From: Nitrospirota bacterium
Lineage (GTDB): Bacteria; Nitrospirota; Nitrospiria; Nitrospirales; Nitrospiraceae
Direction: 5' to 3'
Assembly (NCBI GenBank): GCA_030645475.1
Contig: JAUSMA010000017.1
Coordinates: 1 to 64,000, forward strand
DNA: 64,000 bases
Shown one piece after another: positions 63,471-64,000 of the stretch. The number at the start of each line of letters is the position of its first letter. Within the stretch, counting starts at the first letter, position 1. Below the pieces are notes generated by a model. It saw nothing but the letters and a program-made list of their open reading frames with translations, did not search any database and was not told the DNA's origin. A program made the position numbers and the translations under genes.

Positions 63471-64000
63471 ATGTCGTTGCTGAATCAGCTGAATCAGTAT
63501 CTCACTGCTATCCTGACGATGGTCGTTCTCGCCACCACGATCGTGCTGTATCTGTCGAGCTTCCGTGTGCGCTTTTGGTGGATGAACTTCTTGTACTCCT
63601 TGCCGGTTATCGGCAAGCTGGCGCGTTTATCTCAGGACAACACTCGCGCATCGCGTGACCAAAGTTGGACAAACGGGGAACGCGCGCTGTGTCATGACTA
63701 CAAGCAGTTTCTTCATCTGACCACTGAGTCGGAGTTTCGCAAGAGACTGGTCTATTTATCGAAGGCCCACGACCTAGGTCGGACACCCCTTCCGGGGTGG
63801 CTCATCCTTCTCCTGGCGACTCTCGTCATTGCGGAAGGTTTAGGCTTTTCCTATCTGCTTGGTTCCTGGATGGCCATGGAGGGTAGTGAGAACACTCGGC
63901 AACTACTGATGGTCGCCATTGTATTTGTGCTGTGCGTGATCCTTCTCTTTATCACCCATAGTGCCGGCCATCAGCTCTATCGAACCGGCCTGATTCGGCG
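63471..64000 (+). CDS. Membrane protein of unknown function (partial)
   Basis: The frame is open from the ATG to the window end (176 codons). It has an N-terminal membrane segment (YLTAILTMVVLATTIVLYLS), a soluble stretch of about 85 residues, and two more segments (WLILLLATLVIAEGLGFSYL and LLMVAIVFVLCVILLFI). GGAGGAGG precedes the ATG, 22 bases after the OmpA-domain gene, so the two are probably one operon. Confidence 0.8.
   Translation, partial: MSLLNQLNQYLTAILTMVVLATTIVLYLSSFRVRFWWMNFLYSLPVIGKLARLSQDNTRASRDQSWTNGERALCHDYKQFLHLTTESEFRKRLVYLSKAHDLGRTPLPGWLILLLATLVIAEGLGFSYLLGSWMAMEGSENTRQLLMVAIVFVLCVILLFITHSAGHQLYRTGLIR

Overview
The window reads as a chromosomal segment of a Nitrospira-type bacterium (phylum Nitrospirota). 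This is inferred from gene content: a complete S10-spc-alpha ribosomal cluster, a type IV pilus operon, and a nitrogen block that joins two ammonium transporters, glnB, glnD and glnA to a cyanate/nitrite-type ABC transporter, cyanase, a formate/nitrite-family channel and ferredoxin-type nitrite reductase. No rRNA, tRNA, CRISPR array, transposase or phage gene was seen.

Layout. 1-15890: end of tuf, then the ribosomal protein genes with secY, adk, map, infA and rpoA, closed by a strong terminator. 16082-21055: lptC-lptA-lptB-rpoN-hpf-rapZ (envelope lipopolysaccharide export, sigma-54, ribosome hibernation, RNase adapter). 21412-26313: pilMNOPQ. 26603-30932: aroB, a GAF-GAF-ANTAR RNA-binding antiterminator, and glutamine-dependent NAD synthetase. 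32409-41139: porin-amt-amt-glnB-glnD-glnA. 41496-47857: ABC transporter (3 genes), cynS, FNT channel, a 72-residue helix-turn-helix-like protein, nirA. 48243-56343: accessory stretch with a membrane protein, a NarX/NarL-like two-component pair, lipoproteins, an ene-reductase, two small unknown genes, an AT-richer serine protease locus and two families of intergenic repeats. 56514-60587: two divergent single-domain GlnE-family nucleotidyltransferases. 61376-64000: an OmpA-domain lipoprotein and the start of a membrane protein.

The main discovery candidate is an RNA-based regulatory circuit. Three leaders (before the porin-amt-gln operon, before the ABC transporter-cynS operon, and between cynS and the FNT channel) carry small hairpins with six-base loops having A at position 1 and G at position 4. 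The second hairpin of each overlaps the left arm of an intrinsic terminator, so the two folds exclude each other. This is the architecture bound by ANTAR antiterminators such as EutV and NasR, and a GAF-GAF-ANTAR protein is encoded 3-13 kb upstream. The cyanate leader has two such terminators in tandem.

The second candidate is the nitrogen-signalling enzyme pair at 56514-60587. GlnE is normally one protein with two catalytic halves. Here there are two single-catalytic-domain proteins transcribed away from each other, and the larger one carries N-terminal tandem ACT-like domains resembling those at the C-terminus of GlnD. This suggests direct glutamine or amino-acid sensing by a glutamine synthetase adenylyltransferase.
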